Source: Evernia prunastri (Eukaryota; Ascomycota; Lecanoromycetes; Lecanorales; Parmeliaceae). Taken from it: a stretch of DNA of 64,000 bases. The stretch covers positions 1 through 64,000 of the forward strand of contig NKYR01000037.1 of NCBI GenBank assembly GCA_003184365.1, read 5' to 3'. The stretch's first letter is position 1; each line of letters starts with the position of its first letter. The position numbers and the translations under genes are program-made. The notes below the pieces were generated by a model. That model was not told where the DNA came from. It was given only the letters and a program-made list of their open reading frames with translations, and searched no databases. Positions 32,301 through 44,024 of the stretch are shown piece by piece.

Positions 32301-34135
32301 TCTATTCCCTGGGGTAGTATGTCGCTGGTCAATTCTTATTCGAGAGCTTCCTCGCAATCCTGGTTCATGAGGTTGTCCATGACGAGACGTGCGAATAGGA
32401 ACATTCCTATATGGCAAGTATGAGCGGGTTGCTTAGTCTGATCGTGCTCACGTACCATGTGCTCGTTGTGTAACTTCTGTTATAATCCACTTTTGACGTT
32501 CGACATTCACTGAAAATATTTCGCCTAGTTGCGAGGTTCTCACCCGAACGTAGCATTCGATGTCTCTTTCTAGGTGATGAGGCCTGATCTGAAGGGTAAT
32601 TACGAAGCGCAACGACTTCTCAATCACACGTTCCTTGCGACTGGTAATGAAGAACCTCACGTTTCTTGTCGCTTTGGTGGTACTTACGATGGAATCTACC
32701 ATGGCCAAGATTGGTCCTTTCTCCTGCTCTTCGCACTCATCCAACCCATCGATACCGATGACGAGTTGGTCGTGAGACTTAGCGAGTCTCGTTAAGTATT
32801 GCGTACAAAGTTTTGTAGACGTGAGGATTGGCTCGCCCGAGCTGAGCGCCTTGTCATATAGAAATGGTAAGCAGACTGGGTTGAGAGCTAGGATCTGAGC
32901 AATGAGACTTCGGGCGACTCCTTTCAGAGTTCTCTTCGCTGGATCATTGTAATTGCAATAGAAATACACATATTGCACCCAAGGGAGCCTATCTTTGACC
33001 CCATCAATGACAGAGTTGAAGAGAAACGTTTTGCCTAGAGGTTGTTGTTCAGCGGTCAGCGTTGCGAATGAGACGCTAGAGCCATGTCATTACCTGCTCC
33101 GGGTATACCATACAAGCAGAAGACAGGACTATAGCTCTCGTAATTGTGCTGCCAATCACAAAAAGAGGCTGTGTTGAACACCCAACGGGTTGTCCCCAGG
33201 AACTCACGTCGCTTCTCTTGAATTTTCTCATGCTGATCGTGACATGAGACACCAAAAAGCCAGTTGACCGTTGTCGTTGTCTGCTGAAGCCTTTCATGCT
33301 CCATCTGGGCTTCGAACCGTCGAATGATGATTAACCGAGTATCCTGGGCCTCCTGAAATTGCGAGATATTTGCGCTTTGGAGAAGCAACTCTTTGGACCT
33401 TCCGAGGTTCTTGGCTACGTCCTCGAATTGGTCTCCGAATGAGTGGATAGTAGTGTGAAAGGTTATCTTCCATGCTAAGACCAATTGAGTAAGCATCATG
33501 TGGGACGATTGGAGACCATCCTGGCTGCTTGAAGAAGACAACTGCACGCTTATGGAAGGTCAAGATATCATCGTAAACATTCGCTAAGATCTGTTGTATA
33601 TGGCCATGACTGCGAGAAGCGAGTAGTCCGTCAATGGCGGAGAAAATTGGTAGGGCCTCCCCAATTCTAGCATAGGCATTAAGCAGCGCGTCGAAAGCAT
33701 CATTCAACCGCGATGCGATCTATAAAGCATTAGTCTGTTTATGCTACGGGGAGTTTAGGAAGAGGCCGGACTTGGAGGCATAGCTTGATGGGCCCCTTTT
33801 TGGAGAGGTCAGTAGAAGACAGGTTTGAGGGGAGCCTTGATGCTGACCCAGATGAAAGTCAAGAAGTCGGGCTTGGCGGAGACGAATTGTTCGATGACTC
33901 GTGCATAATCTTGTAAGAAGCGGAGAAAAGGTTGAATCTTATTCAGATGGCGAAGAGCGCGTCGTTGTGCTTGATCTTTTTGGATATCCTTGATGGCAAG
34001 CTCGAGGCTTTCGTATGTAGTGATCTCAAAATCCCCGCGGTCTTCCGCGGATAGCCGGCGGCGGAATTCCTCCAAGCTGCGGCTAAAGGCGGAAGGCGGA
34101 CCGTTCGACGGCACCACCGTACTCGGTGCCATCAT

Positions 34136-34446
34136 GTTCCAAGAGGCAAACAGACTATTAGGAAGACTAGGAATCTAGAAACTGGGAGAATGCTTATTGA
34201 CCTTGAAGGTCTTTTGTGAAGAGGAAATGGAGGCAAAGCTTTGCTGCTCCCTCCGAGGCCCTCCGCCGCGGACACTGCCCCCATGCAGCCCAGGCCTCAG
34301 CCTTCTTCACAACCAGTTATGATCGCACCAAGCATGCAGCACTGCAGGCTGACTGCATGAGGCTAATTAGCAAGCAGCCTTGGATCGTGTCCATTTCGCG
34401 AAAATATAATGCTTCTCAGATCTCCCGCAAACATCAATCCAGTAGT
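34136..34446. promoter_or_regulatory. Shared upstream region of the NLR and SNF2 genes
   Basis: 311 bp between the start of the minus-strand NLR gene and the start of the plus-strand SNF2 gene. Both promoters must lie here if the two genes were ever expressed. No specific site was recognised. Confidence 0.5.
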
Positions 34447-37400
34447 ATGTCGACCCTCAAACGGCCGTTTGGAGACATTGGCAGCACAGCGCCTAACGGA
34501 GATGTAGGGTACGCCAAAAGAACAGCTGGCTCTAGGACATCATTTTCGTGACGCATACTCAATGAGGAGTTTGACGATGATTCCGTTGAATATGCGGCGA
34601 AAGAAGTGGCTGGTAGCTCAGACGTGGTGGCCGCTGACTCATCAGCGTGTTGGCCGAGGGCCGTCCAACTTTCTCCAACGTGCAGCCTAAGTGGTTACGA
34701 GATATGTTGTTATGGCATGGTAGGTTTCGACCTCCCATTGCGCATTGCTGGCAGCTGAGTCCAGTTCACAGTTGCTTGACAGCAGTTTCAAGCCGTTTCG
34801 AAAATATGGACGACCAGAAAGTTGGGTTGCTGAAGGTCGGGCTCAGTCAGCACATCTCGCTCTCGGTCTCCGACACTGGAGAACGGATTCAATGACGACA
34901 TTGAGTCCGAATTCTGAGGAGGTTGGAGTCCTGGACAAGAAGATGGCTACTGTGCTGATGCTACTGAAAAAAGTGTCTGGGACTATTAAATTCAGCCTCT
35001 TCTTGCGAAATGAAGGAGGCCAGATGGGCCTGACTTTCAAAGAGAGATGGTGTAAGAACATCTTTTCGCTCGAAATAATTATTCAAGGCCCAGTACAGAA
35101 CCTCGAGGAGGTCGGGAAAATCTTGTCAGACGCTGGGATGTTTCTTCAAGAGCCACTCTTTCTCGAGCCCTGTGTCATCTACCGAAACCCTCACTTTCTA
35201 TCATGGGACGAACGAACTGCGACGCCTTTGCTTTCTAGGCTAGAGGAGCCATCTACAAATGACATCTCGGACAGTATTGCAGAAATAATGCATTGCTCTA
35301 AACCTGCTTTGGATCCTCCCAACTTTGTACAGGACAGGCGAATTCTGACAGTCCTTAAGGGGTGAGATCTCAAAGTAACCTTCAAACTAATACCGACTAA
35401 GGAAATGATTTCCAGACACCAGATAGACGCTGTTAATTTTATGTTGGCGCGAGAGAACCAGTTCGAGAACACTTTGTCGTTATGGGAACCGATATATATG
35501 AATTATCGAAAGGTGTAAGTTGGGAGTGTACTTTCATTTGAAGATTTTGACAGATAAGAATAGCTTCAAACATAAAATCACCCGCGAGGTTCAATCATCA
35601 CGACCACCCGAATGCCTCGGAGGGATACTAGCTGACGAGATGGGCATGGGAAAATCACTCGCACTTCTTGCGTTGATTGTGCATACTCTGGGACACGCCA
35701 ATCTACAAAGCCAAGGATACAAAGAACTGGACATTCGTGTAGGAGCAGGAGAATCTTCGTCAAAGACAACCTTAATCATAACGCCAAAGTCGAGTAACGA
35801 GCCCTACAACCTGACTACGAAACCTTTGCTGACATGAATCAAGCTTTGTACAATTGGGAGTTGGAAATCAAGAGGTTTGTGGAAAATAAGATAGGCTCGT
35901 ATAGCGGCTGAAATCGTTGTAGACATATGTCACCTGGCCTTCGACTGTTCTTTTATCATGGTCAAGGAAAACATCTTGAGCCCCAGGAGCTGGCGGAACA
36001 CGATATTGTGTGTACAACCTACGAAACCGTTTTCCGTGATGCCAATCGCTTGGCTACCCTTCAAGCTGTGCCATGATTTCGCGTTGTCCTCGACGGATGT
36101 ATGTTATCTCTGACCAGACGGAAGACTCCACGCTGACTCTGATGTTCTTGGATAAGCGCATCACATACGAAATCGTAAAAAATCTTTCCGGGCGGTCATG
36201 AACCTCAGGACTCAAAGAAAATGGTGCTTGACTGGAACACCTGTACAGAACAGTCTGGAAGACTTCTTCGCACTGACTGAATACTTGGGATTTTATCCAG
36301 TCGAGAATCCGCTCAACACACGCCGTTGGATCTTGGAGCCTCTTGGAGCCAGAGATGAAGAATCTATCAAGAACTTGAGATTGTTAGTCACGACTATTGC
36401 GTTGAGAAGGTCTCGGGATTCCGAGCGCAGAAGAAGGCGGTCAGAGCACATGGTGAAAGTCATCCTATCGCCGGCCGAGCGTGAACTATACAATTCGATA
36501 CGTAGCAAGGCTAAAGCATGCCTTTCTCCTCATGATCGCTTCGCATTCATACTGAAGATGAGGCAAGTGTGCAGCCACGGTCTCTGGGTCCGAGGTCAGA
36601 GACCTGGGAATGATGCGACTACGCGAGAGATCGATCGAGGACCCAACCTCTGCCACATTTTTCTCCCTCCCAAATTATTGCCAACTTTGATCTCGAAGTC
36701 GAGCCGTGCGCCTCTACTTTGCTTCGAATGCGCCGGTGAGCAAGGTAGCATTGCCAACTCCGACACTAAGTCAACGTCGCTGGAAGAAAGCATTTGCGAC
36801 GAACCAAACACTCCAGTATCCGCCACGGATATTGGCATGCTCGATAGCTTCAGTGAAAGTGATGTCGACATGGATCGAGATTACGTTATGCCGGCAAAGT
36901 CTGAAACATATGCAAAAGTTCAAACAGTTCTCGGTAATCTTCTCGAGCTCCAGCAAATGCGCCATCCGGATACTACACCAGTCAAAAGGTGAGAAACACT
37001 ATTGCTTCTACTGCTTCATGCTCACGCTTTCTCAGTCTGGACTACCACGCTCGACGCTCTAGAAAGCGCACTGTCAGATCATCATATGTCCTACAGCCGT
37101 ATTGACGGCAACCGAAGTCTTGAGCAGCGAAAAACAGCTATTCACAACTTCAAGACCGACCCTGACCTGAGGATCATGCTCCTTTCTTTTGGAACCGGCT
37201 CAGTCGGGTCTGTACTCGCAATCAAGATTTGACATCTACGAGACCTGAGCTAATGCTAAGTAGACTGAACCTAACACCTGCTACGCACGTCCATCTGGTA
37301 GAACCTCAATGGAACCCCATGGTCGAAGCCCAAGCTGCGGCTCGAGTGGACAGACTGGATCAGGAGAATGACATCGTCATTCTACGCTATATTGTTGAGG

Positions 37401-37576
37401 AGTCCATCGAGAAGGTCTGCTTGCTGCTCACCGGTATCAGCGTAGTGAGGCTAACTTTTGATTGTGAGTAGACAATAATGGCTCGGCAAAACCATAAACT
37501 CTGGTTGGCAAAGCTCACGACGTCTTCCTCCACTGAGGCTGAGCAGGCGGATTTCGTGGGTGACGCTGATCTATGA
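34447..37576 (+). pseudogene. Degenerate SNF2-family helicase, RAD5/HLTF-like
   Basis: Multi-exon gene opening MSTLKRPFGDIGSTAPNG. Recognisable parts in order: a linker ending in HQIDAVNFMLARENQFEN; motif I LGGILADEMGMGKSLALLAL; motif Ia TTLIITPKS; LYNWELEIKR; IVCTTYETVFRDAN; motif II, degraded to D-G-S-H in place of DEAH; motif III KWCLTGTPVQNSLEDFF; and the C-terminal lobe with YSRIDGNRSLEQRKTAIHNF, LLSFGTGSVGLNL and EPQWNPMVEAQAAARVDRL (motifs V and VI), ending TIMARQNHKLWLAKL. Two in-frame TGA codons, at 34549-34551 (where Arg is expected) and 36074-36076 (where Trp is expected), plus the lost DEAH box, indicate a dead gene. The intact family remodels chromatin or acts in post-replication repair. 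No RING domain was seen. Confidence 0.8.
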
Positions 37577-38452
37577 CCATCCCTTCACAGGAGTTGCCCC
37601 AGATTGCGTGTGAAGTATATATTCAGAGAGGAGGATATATAATCTGCAGGTGTATTTTGCACAGAGTAGTTCTAGGCAACTGGAAGCCTCTGGTATACAA
37701 GTAAAGCCTATTCTTCAGCGGAGCCATCGTCACCTGCACTGCGGCTTTGAAGCACCTGCTCGCCGAACGCACATCCTCGTTCGATCTCTGTTGAGATTCG
37801 AGCCTTTGTTGTCGCCAGATTAATTAGTAACATTGTACCATTTCCGTCCCTGCTCCGATTGTTTGCAATAGTACACCTTGAGAGATGCGAAAGTCGGCGA
37901 CGTCTTTCGCTCGCGGAAACGGCAATCGCAACTACCTCCAACGTTGATCGTGGCATATAGCGATCCAATTCAGTTGCATATCTATTCTAGACCCCTAGCA
38001 TTTCAAGTGATCTCAACTTTCCCCCTCCACTATAGCTTTATAGAGATCTTTATCGGCTTCACATACAATAGCACATTACAGAACTCAACGAATGATCTAG
38101 GCCATTGATTCGATTCTTACACTAAAATTCCTAGTCCATTCGATGGTGACTGCTCAAGAAGATAGCGTGTAGATCGTAGCGGGCTGCGGTAACGCATGTC
38201 GCCACGTTCACTATACGCGCATCGTCATTCACCACCAATCCGCCACGAGGCCGCCCACGCCACCCAAAGCATGATCGCCAAGGCGAGATTAGGAAAACAA
38301 CTAAAGACTGTAGACCCGCTCCCGAGATTTAGCTGGTTTCAACGAGGATCTAAAAGTGGGTGGGCTGTCCGCCGTCGCTGACAGGTAGTGCGCCAGACAT
38401 ATCCTCAGGGAGCGCATTGCAGTGCTTTTGAGGCCCTATTTCAGACGTGATA
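37577..38452. other. Intergenic region
   Basis: No gene was supported. The minus-strand frame 37708-37968 shows no features. The right part is the promoter of the secreted protein that follows. Confidence 0.5.
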
Positions 38453-39607
38453 ATGAAGTTCATGTTATTGAATGCACTTCCTGCGGCGACAATAGCTTCA
38501 GCTGCTGTCCTTGCGCCAGCGCTTCCGCTTAATCTTCTCTCAAACCCTACCTTCTCGTCGTCATCAAGCATCTCTACTCTCGCGCCATCGCTTCCTGAAG
38601 CACCAATCTCAAATCTCTCTCTGCCATTATCATTCTTACCAGACAGCCGCTTCAGGACACAAATAACCATGGACGCTCCCCTCCTGCCCGTCAAATCCGC
38701 CCTCGTGAACATCCTCTGGTTCATGAGTCTCATTGCCCCAATGGACTCCACGGGCGAGCTTCAACCTCACACGTATAGCAGTCCGGATTACCGAGACGTT
38801 CAGATATCGGACTTCGCATGGACAGAAGCGCGGTTCCTGCTCTGGGGCGTCTTTAACGTCGTCAGTGAGATGGTCAAGTCTGCCAGATTCCACGATGCCA
38901 CCGTGGACCTCTATTGGGAATATAGGATGGTCGGTAGGTTCAAGATTGCAGCGAACCGGGTTTTAAGCCTGGCAGGCGGTGCGGGTAATCTGACCCTGGA
39001 CTCTGGTGATGGTGTCGCGCAGTCGAATCTAACAGGCGGCGCCGAGGATACTGTTCAACCTGAGATAAACGTCCGTAACGCAACAGACGGCGATCTTGCA
39101 CCAGCCGCTTTCTCACCACTCAACGTTTCAACCAGGACGAGTGTCGCCGTCAGCTTCGAAAGCATTGCCGGCGCCAGACGATTGCATCGCAACGATGTCT
39201 TCCTGACTTTCTACACCGCCCTTCTGCACGTCGCTCAATTCTCCCCCGGTGAGCCGATGCAGGACTTTCGGAGTGCATCCCCCGATGGACACCTGCATCT
39301 GACTATGCAAGCGATGGGAACTGGTTGTCAGGTACGTAAACCTCGAGAGCAGACGCGCATTTCGTAGTCGATGTTGTACGGTTGTTGAATGGCGTGGTAA
39401 AAGAGGGTTGCTGATCGCATACAGTATGGACGGGTCATCACCGGATTGTTCTTTGTGCCCAAGTATATGATGGAGGACAGCGATTTTGGATACAAGGAGA
39501 CGGACTTCATCGTCAGGTTGGACGGAAGGCCGGCCTGTTTGGGCACATTGATTAAGGGACTGATACCGACGGCGAGGTGGGACTTCGAGGGGGCGCAGAC
39601 AGGATGA
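38453..39607 (+). CDS. Secreted hypothetical protein (two exons)
   Basis: Exons 38453-39331 and 39425-39607. The 93-bp intron has a GTACGT donor and an ATACAG acceptor; both ends are at phase 0. The product has 353 residues. The start is the ATG giving MKFMLLNALPAATIASAAV, a signal peptide. A Ser/Pro-rich segment is followed by a folded region with FAWTEARFLLWGVFNVVSEM and a C-terminus reading ITGLFFVPKYMMED...TARWDFEGAQTG. Several NxS/T sites occur. I do not recognise the family. It resembles a group of fungal secreted proteins of similar layout, and the TARWD motif near the end also occurs in the protein at 53042. Confidence 0.72.
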
Positions 39608-39998
39608 CCGGTGGGGATGGGGTAAGATTGAGTGATTTGCTGGTAGCCGAAAGTAATCGCGTACAGTATTATCTCATGAATGGAGCATACACCTACCTCA
39701 AAGTCGTATGAACGGCCTCGAGTGGTCTCACTTGCGGCGCAAAATTTCCACAGTATTGTACATAATCTCTAGAACTTGTGAAAGCGCATGTGCGGAGGAT
39801 GGTGAGAGAAAAGGATACAGGGACATCCTTGCATGCAGTCTAGTCTTCTTTGGCCAATGGGAAGAAGTTCTCGGCCCATGACTAGGGGCCTTGGCATGCG
39901 GCTAATGTCGGTATCATCAGCCTTCAGGCTGCAACTTCTTCCCCTCTTTCTCACCGTGAGGGAACGATAGGAGGCGAGGATATATCAGCTGGACCAAC

Positions 39999-40840
39999 AT
40001 GAGATATAAAGTGCATGACGCGACAATTGCAGATTGCCCTGCTCTTGCTAGCCTCTCTCTCGCCGCGCTCAAAGACGATCCCCTTGTTGGGTACCTGGCT
40101 CGAGATGTGCCGCCAGACGTCATGTATGCCTATCATTGTCAGCAGTACGAGCGAAGGTTTCAGACCAGCATCTTGAACGGTCTGCGGGTGTCCAAGGTCG
40201 TGGATGATGAAACGGGGTGGGTAAACTTTGCCATTCATATAGGAATTTGCGTTGAACACTGAATTTGTGGGCTTCGAAATTATCAAAATCCTGGTTTCGA
40301 CCACATGGTGTTCTAGACTGATAGGTATTAGAGTCATAGTCGCTGTCGCGAGATGGCAATTTCCATACAGCCTGAACGCCGAGCAAAAGGCGGAGAAGGA
40401 GGAGTTGCAGAAGGTGGCACCAGCGAAGCCCGAGGGGTACAAAAAGGAGCTCGGAGAAGAGCTCTCTAAAGCCATGGATAAGGGACAGGAGAAATGGGTC
40501 GATGACAGCAAAGACTACGGTAATTCTAAACTTAGCTGACACGTGAAACCTAACCAAAGGCCCCACGCCACTGACCATCACCATGGCAGTACTTCTAGGT
40601 CTTGCCGTATCACCAACCCACCAGCGGCTCGGCTTTGGATCTCTGCTGATCCGTAAAGGCCTCGCTGTTGCGGATGAAGCGGGCGCCAGGACGTACCTTG
40701 AGTCTTCGGCGGTAGGCGTCCAGTTGTATCTAAAGCACGGGTTCAGGCAGGTCGACAACATTCTGATCGATATGAGGCCCTATGGAGGGAGTGGGATTGA
40801 GTCTGCGAAGTGTATGATGAGGGAGCCTGGTGGCAGATGA
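39999..40840 (+). CDS. GNAT-family N-acetyltransferase (three exons)
   Basis: Exons 39999-40216, 40332-40519 and 40590-40840. The introns are 115 bp (GTGGGT...ATTAG) and 70 bp (GTAATT...GGCAG). The product has 218 residues. It opens MRYKVHDATIADCPALASLS, continues with IVAVARWQFPYS and then a Lys/Glu-rich insertion. The acetyl-CoA-binding motif follows: VLLGLAVSPTHQRLGFGSLL (the Q-R-x-G-x-G/A site), then GLAVADEAGARTYLESS and GVQLYLKHGFRQVD, a standard GNAT C-terminus. The first intron's exact ends are the least certain part; the chosen pair keeps phase and gives DDETGVIVAVARW. Substrate unknown; cytosolic. Confidence 0.8.
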
Positions 40841-43800
40841 TGCGCGGTATGGGGGTTTGGGGGTCACTTGTAGGTAGAAAGCATTTGCGGGGACCAAAGT
40901 ACGGGCACACGCGGTGTCACCGTTCTTCAGTATATTCTAACGGGTATTGGATGGGTGGGTGGCTTTCTGATACTTAGTGAAAACGCGAAGGCTTAGCCCT
41001 GATCAGCCGTTACGCGGATCACGGCTCTCGCTGAGTTGAGAGATCCTGATGAGTTAATCGATTGATGGCAGCAATTGCGTCGTCTTCGCGCACAAATGTG
41101 CTATGACCAACATTTGTTTCACTAAGTAGCGCCACGGTGATAGCCTTAGCTATGGCGTTTCGCTTGGATTGCGTGGTCATACATAAGGTGGAGGTCATTT
41201 GATACCGAGCTTGCGTGATTCTTTTAGACTTGGTGAACAAGAGGAAGGCGGGGGATTCAATACTCGCTGTTAGGACAAGCCGATGCATGTTCGGGAGTCA
41301 GTCATCCTATCCTTTAGTCCATCATGTTGTCATTGTTCGTATTCGAGTTCAGACACTGTCATGTACATAATAAACAATAGAGAACCCCAACGGAGACAAG
41401 ATGGGGAGCGATAGCGAGATGCTCCCAGTCGTGCTCAGTCGGAGGTTGTCTGCTTTCATTCTTCAGCCGTGGATCATCACAGCGTAAGACCAGTCAGTAC
41501 TGCTCCATACCAACTTTGAGGCTCATCTTCTCAGTCTTAGGTAGCGTATACCACCTCCCACAAGTAAGTTCGTTTCAATTGACCCTAATGGCCCCCACAA
41601 TTCGGGGCCGAAGGCGCCAAATTCTCTAGCCTAAGCGGCGCCTAAGAACTCTAAGTTCAAGTCTCTAAGGCCTCACAGCGTTTCACGTTCTCAATTTTCG
41701 ACGAGTCATTGCGAGTCGATGTGGGAATTCGATCAGTTCATGACTGACTTACAGCCAATGTCTGAGTCATTTAGACCATTCACACGTAGTGTATCTACTT
41801 ACAAGTCAACCAAGGGCGCAACTTGCGCGCGATATCCAAACCTACACTGTTGGAGAATAAAAGGCTCCGCGGCACCAGATGTGCTGGGCTGCTAGAGCTC
41901 TGCGTCAAGGTCTCGAATAATGCCCTGCATGTAAGGCTGCCTGGACAATATGATTAGAGCTGCGAGTCCGAACACAGCCCCGAGAGTCGCTCTCAGGAAA
42001 CCAGCTCTATGATACCCCGCTACGCGTATGATTGGAAGGTAGCCGTGTAGTCAAAGGCTGAGAAAAACTATGTGGCGCCAGATTAAAGTTGTCGACCGTT
42101 TTCGGGCCTGATCAGGAATTGGTACCAAGCTGGGAAGAGGCTAGGTACTTGCATGTGATCGGAGGTCTTGGCGCTTGGGTCTAGGGACTTTTGGTGCCTC
42201 CCTCGAGAGTGCAGAAAGTGTGAAACCCCTCTTTCATGAATACTAATCTTAATCACGACCGAACTATGGTGGTAAGCAGAGACTCGATACCACGCTTCAT
42301 GTGGCTTGCAGTAGTGCGGCTCTCAAGCACGTCGCTGTCACTGCGCGCTTAAAGAAAGCACCGCTCAAATCACGTCGATTCCGCGCCGCTGCTGCCGTCA
42401 TCGGCGTCGTCATTGTCACACCATTTCACAATGTGGGCGCCGATTGGTAGCACCCATCCTTGCCCGAACATCAAAAAAGGTCATTACAAAATCGCCTCCG
42501 CTAGCCTGTTCCCGAATGGGTCTGTTAATTTACTAGTCTGTGCGACTTGTGTGCGGCCCGGACTCCTATGTCAACTAAAACAATCCGATGTCATGGAGAT
42601 GAACCTTTGAGGGTATTCCACTGTCTGGCTAGGACAACAAGTATGCTTAGAACCCTGCTGACTTCCATCTACTCATATCAGAATTTGTGAAAGAGATCTT
42701 GGGTTACGTCGCCGGCCGAGCTCTCAGATCGAGAGTCTGGTCATGTACCAAAGCGTGTAAGCCGCATTGCTGCTTACAACGTGTTAGCTCGGCCTCAGCC
42801 TCCTTGAATGTTTCATGTCAATCAGCGCCACACCCCCACATTTGTGACATTTTAGGAGGAGCTAAGCCTGATATTTGTCGACGAATGACGGCGCCGATCA
42901 AAATTCTAAGCATCCATCGGACTCGCCAAATCTGTCGCAAAAGCTTGAAAAGTGCGTCGAGCGAAATATGTAGTCCAAGGTAATCCATTAACCTCGAAGG
43001 CGTTCTGAACCCCCTGTCGTTGATTGCTCTTACCTGATAGCCAGTGAATCTCAACGAAAAGGATATGCAAAACCTTCACCGCATGTTCCGGGGGTTAAGG
43101 CACAAATGTGAGCGCTAAATTATTCCCCTGCCTCCATCGTGTAGATTGCATGACAGCGGTGTAGGTTCCGATCGAGTGACCGTGCTGTCTGGGGCCCAGC
43201 CTGTCGAAATGAGCCAACGAACTCTTTATTCGGGATCTACCGGTCAGACTTTAGCTTTGTCTACCTGTAGCAGTGCCGCACAGATGATGATACCACTAAA
43301 GAAACTACACTCTTGACATGGAAACATCGTTCTTGAGCCGGCCAATGCCGAACTCGATCTCAAGTATCAAACCAGACTTTCATGTAATTTCCATATACCG
43401 GTACCCAACAATTGATCAATCGAAACACCTCGGCCGTGGTGCGCATCGCACTAACATACTCTGGGCACAATCGACTATTGTTCCACTCCTTCCTCACTTC
43501 TACAAGGCTAAAAGATGGTAGCTGTGCGTAAGCTCCAGGCTATTCTGTCCCATCTTTCACTACACCTTCCGCTTCACACCAGACCTTAAATATAGCAGTT
43601 ACGCGTAAGCTCCAGGCATCATTGATCCTCCTTCTACCGCTCTTTATACTCTCCAACACGGCTTAGGATAGCCGCGGCGCCTAATTCTTGATCACATCAG
43701 CTAGCATGACTTTTGGTTGGACGGCAACGCCGAGGAAGTTTCCCTGTGGTCGTAAGCTGAAGATTCGGACCGGTGACATTCCGTAGCTTTGTTGACCGGA

Positions 43801-43928
43801 GTTCGGGCGTTCCTATCTGCACCTGGGCATAAGCGGAAGTTTTTGGAAGTGTAATAATGCTGGTTCCCAGCCTCCTCCTCTGACTAGTCGCATGAATTCC
43901 ACTGTCTAGGACATGTTCCAGCGGAGCT
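40841..43928. other. Gene-poor stretch
   Basis: About 3.1 kb without a supported gene. A minus-strand frame at 41019-41288 (89 residues) has no features. One 17-bp copy of the dispersed motif lies at 43862-43878. The sequence has no obvious tandem repeat. Confidence 0.5.
43862..43878. repeat. Dispersed motif, copy 2
   Basis: GGTTCCCAGCCTCCTCC, the first 17 bases of the motif at 26378 and, inverted, at 55369. Confidence 0.55.
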
Positions 43929-44024
43929 TTGGAGACAATCGACTCATCCTTCTTGAGCCTTTCAACAGAAGCAGACTATCCCAAGCTATTTCCGTCACGC
44001 GCACCGAACTCCCTACATCTGAGG

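Larger units (their letters stand above)
28337..34135 (-). pseudogene. Disrupted NLR-type gene: DUF7708, NACHT, C2H2 fingers, ankyrin repeats
   Basis: One long gene in at least nine exons: 34135-33848, 33795-33772, 33719 to about 33517, about 33474-33094, 33034-32456, 32406-32295, 32244-31978, 31930-31503, and 31445 to the end. The N-terminal part matches DUF7708 (FIWGPIKLCLQIASRLNDAF restored by splicing). The NACHT ATPase has Walker A GIPGAGKT (restored across the intron at 33093-33035) and Walker B LVIGIDGLDECEE. Two C2H2-like fingers (CPILQCKRFFSG...H and CTINDCDYSE...H) follow at about 31330-31150, then many ankyrin repeats. Such STAND proteins act in fungal non-self recognition and regulated cell death. 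Lesions are a TAA at 32336-32338, a GTAG duplication at 30395-30402, an extra base in the T6 run at 29858-29863, a one-base clash near 33475-33516, and a transposon at 28580-29390. It is probably non-functional in this strain. Confidence 0.85.
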
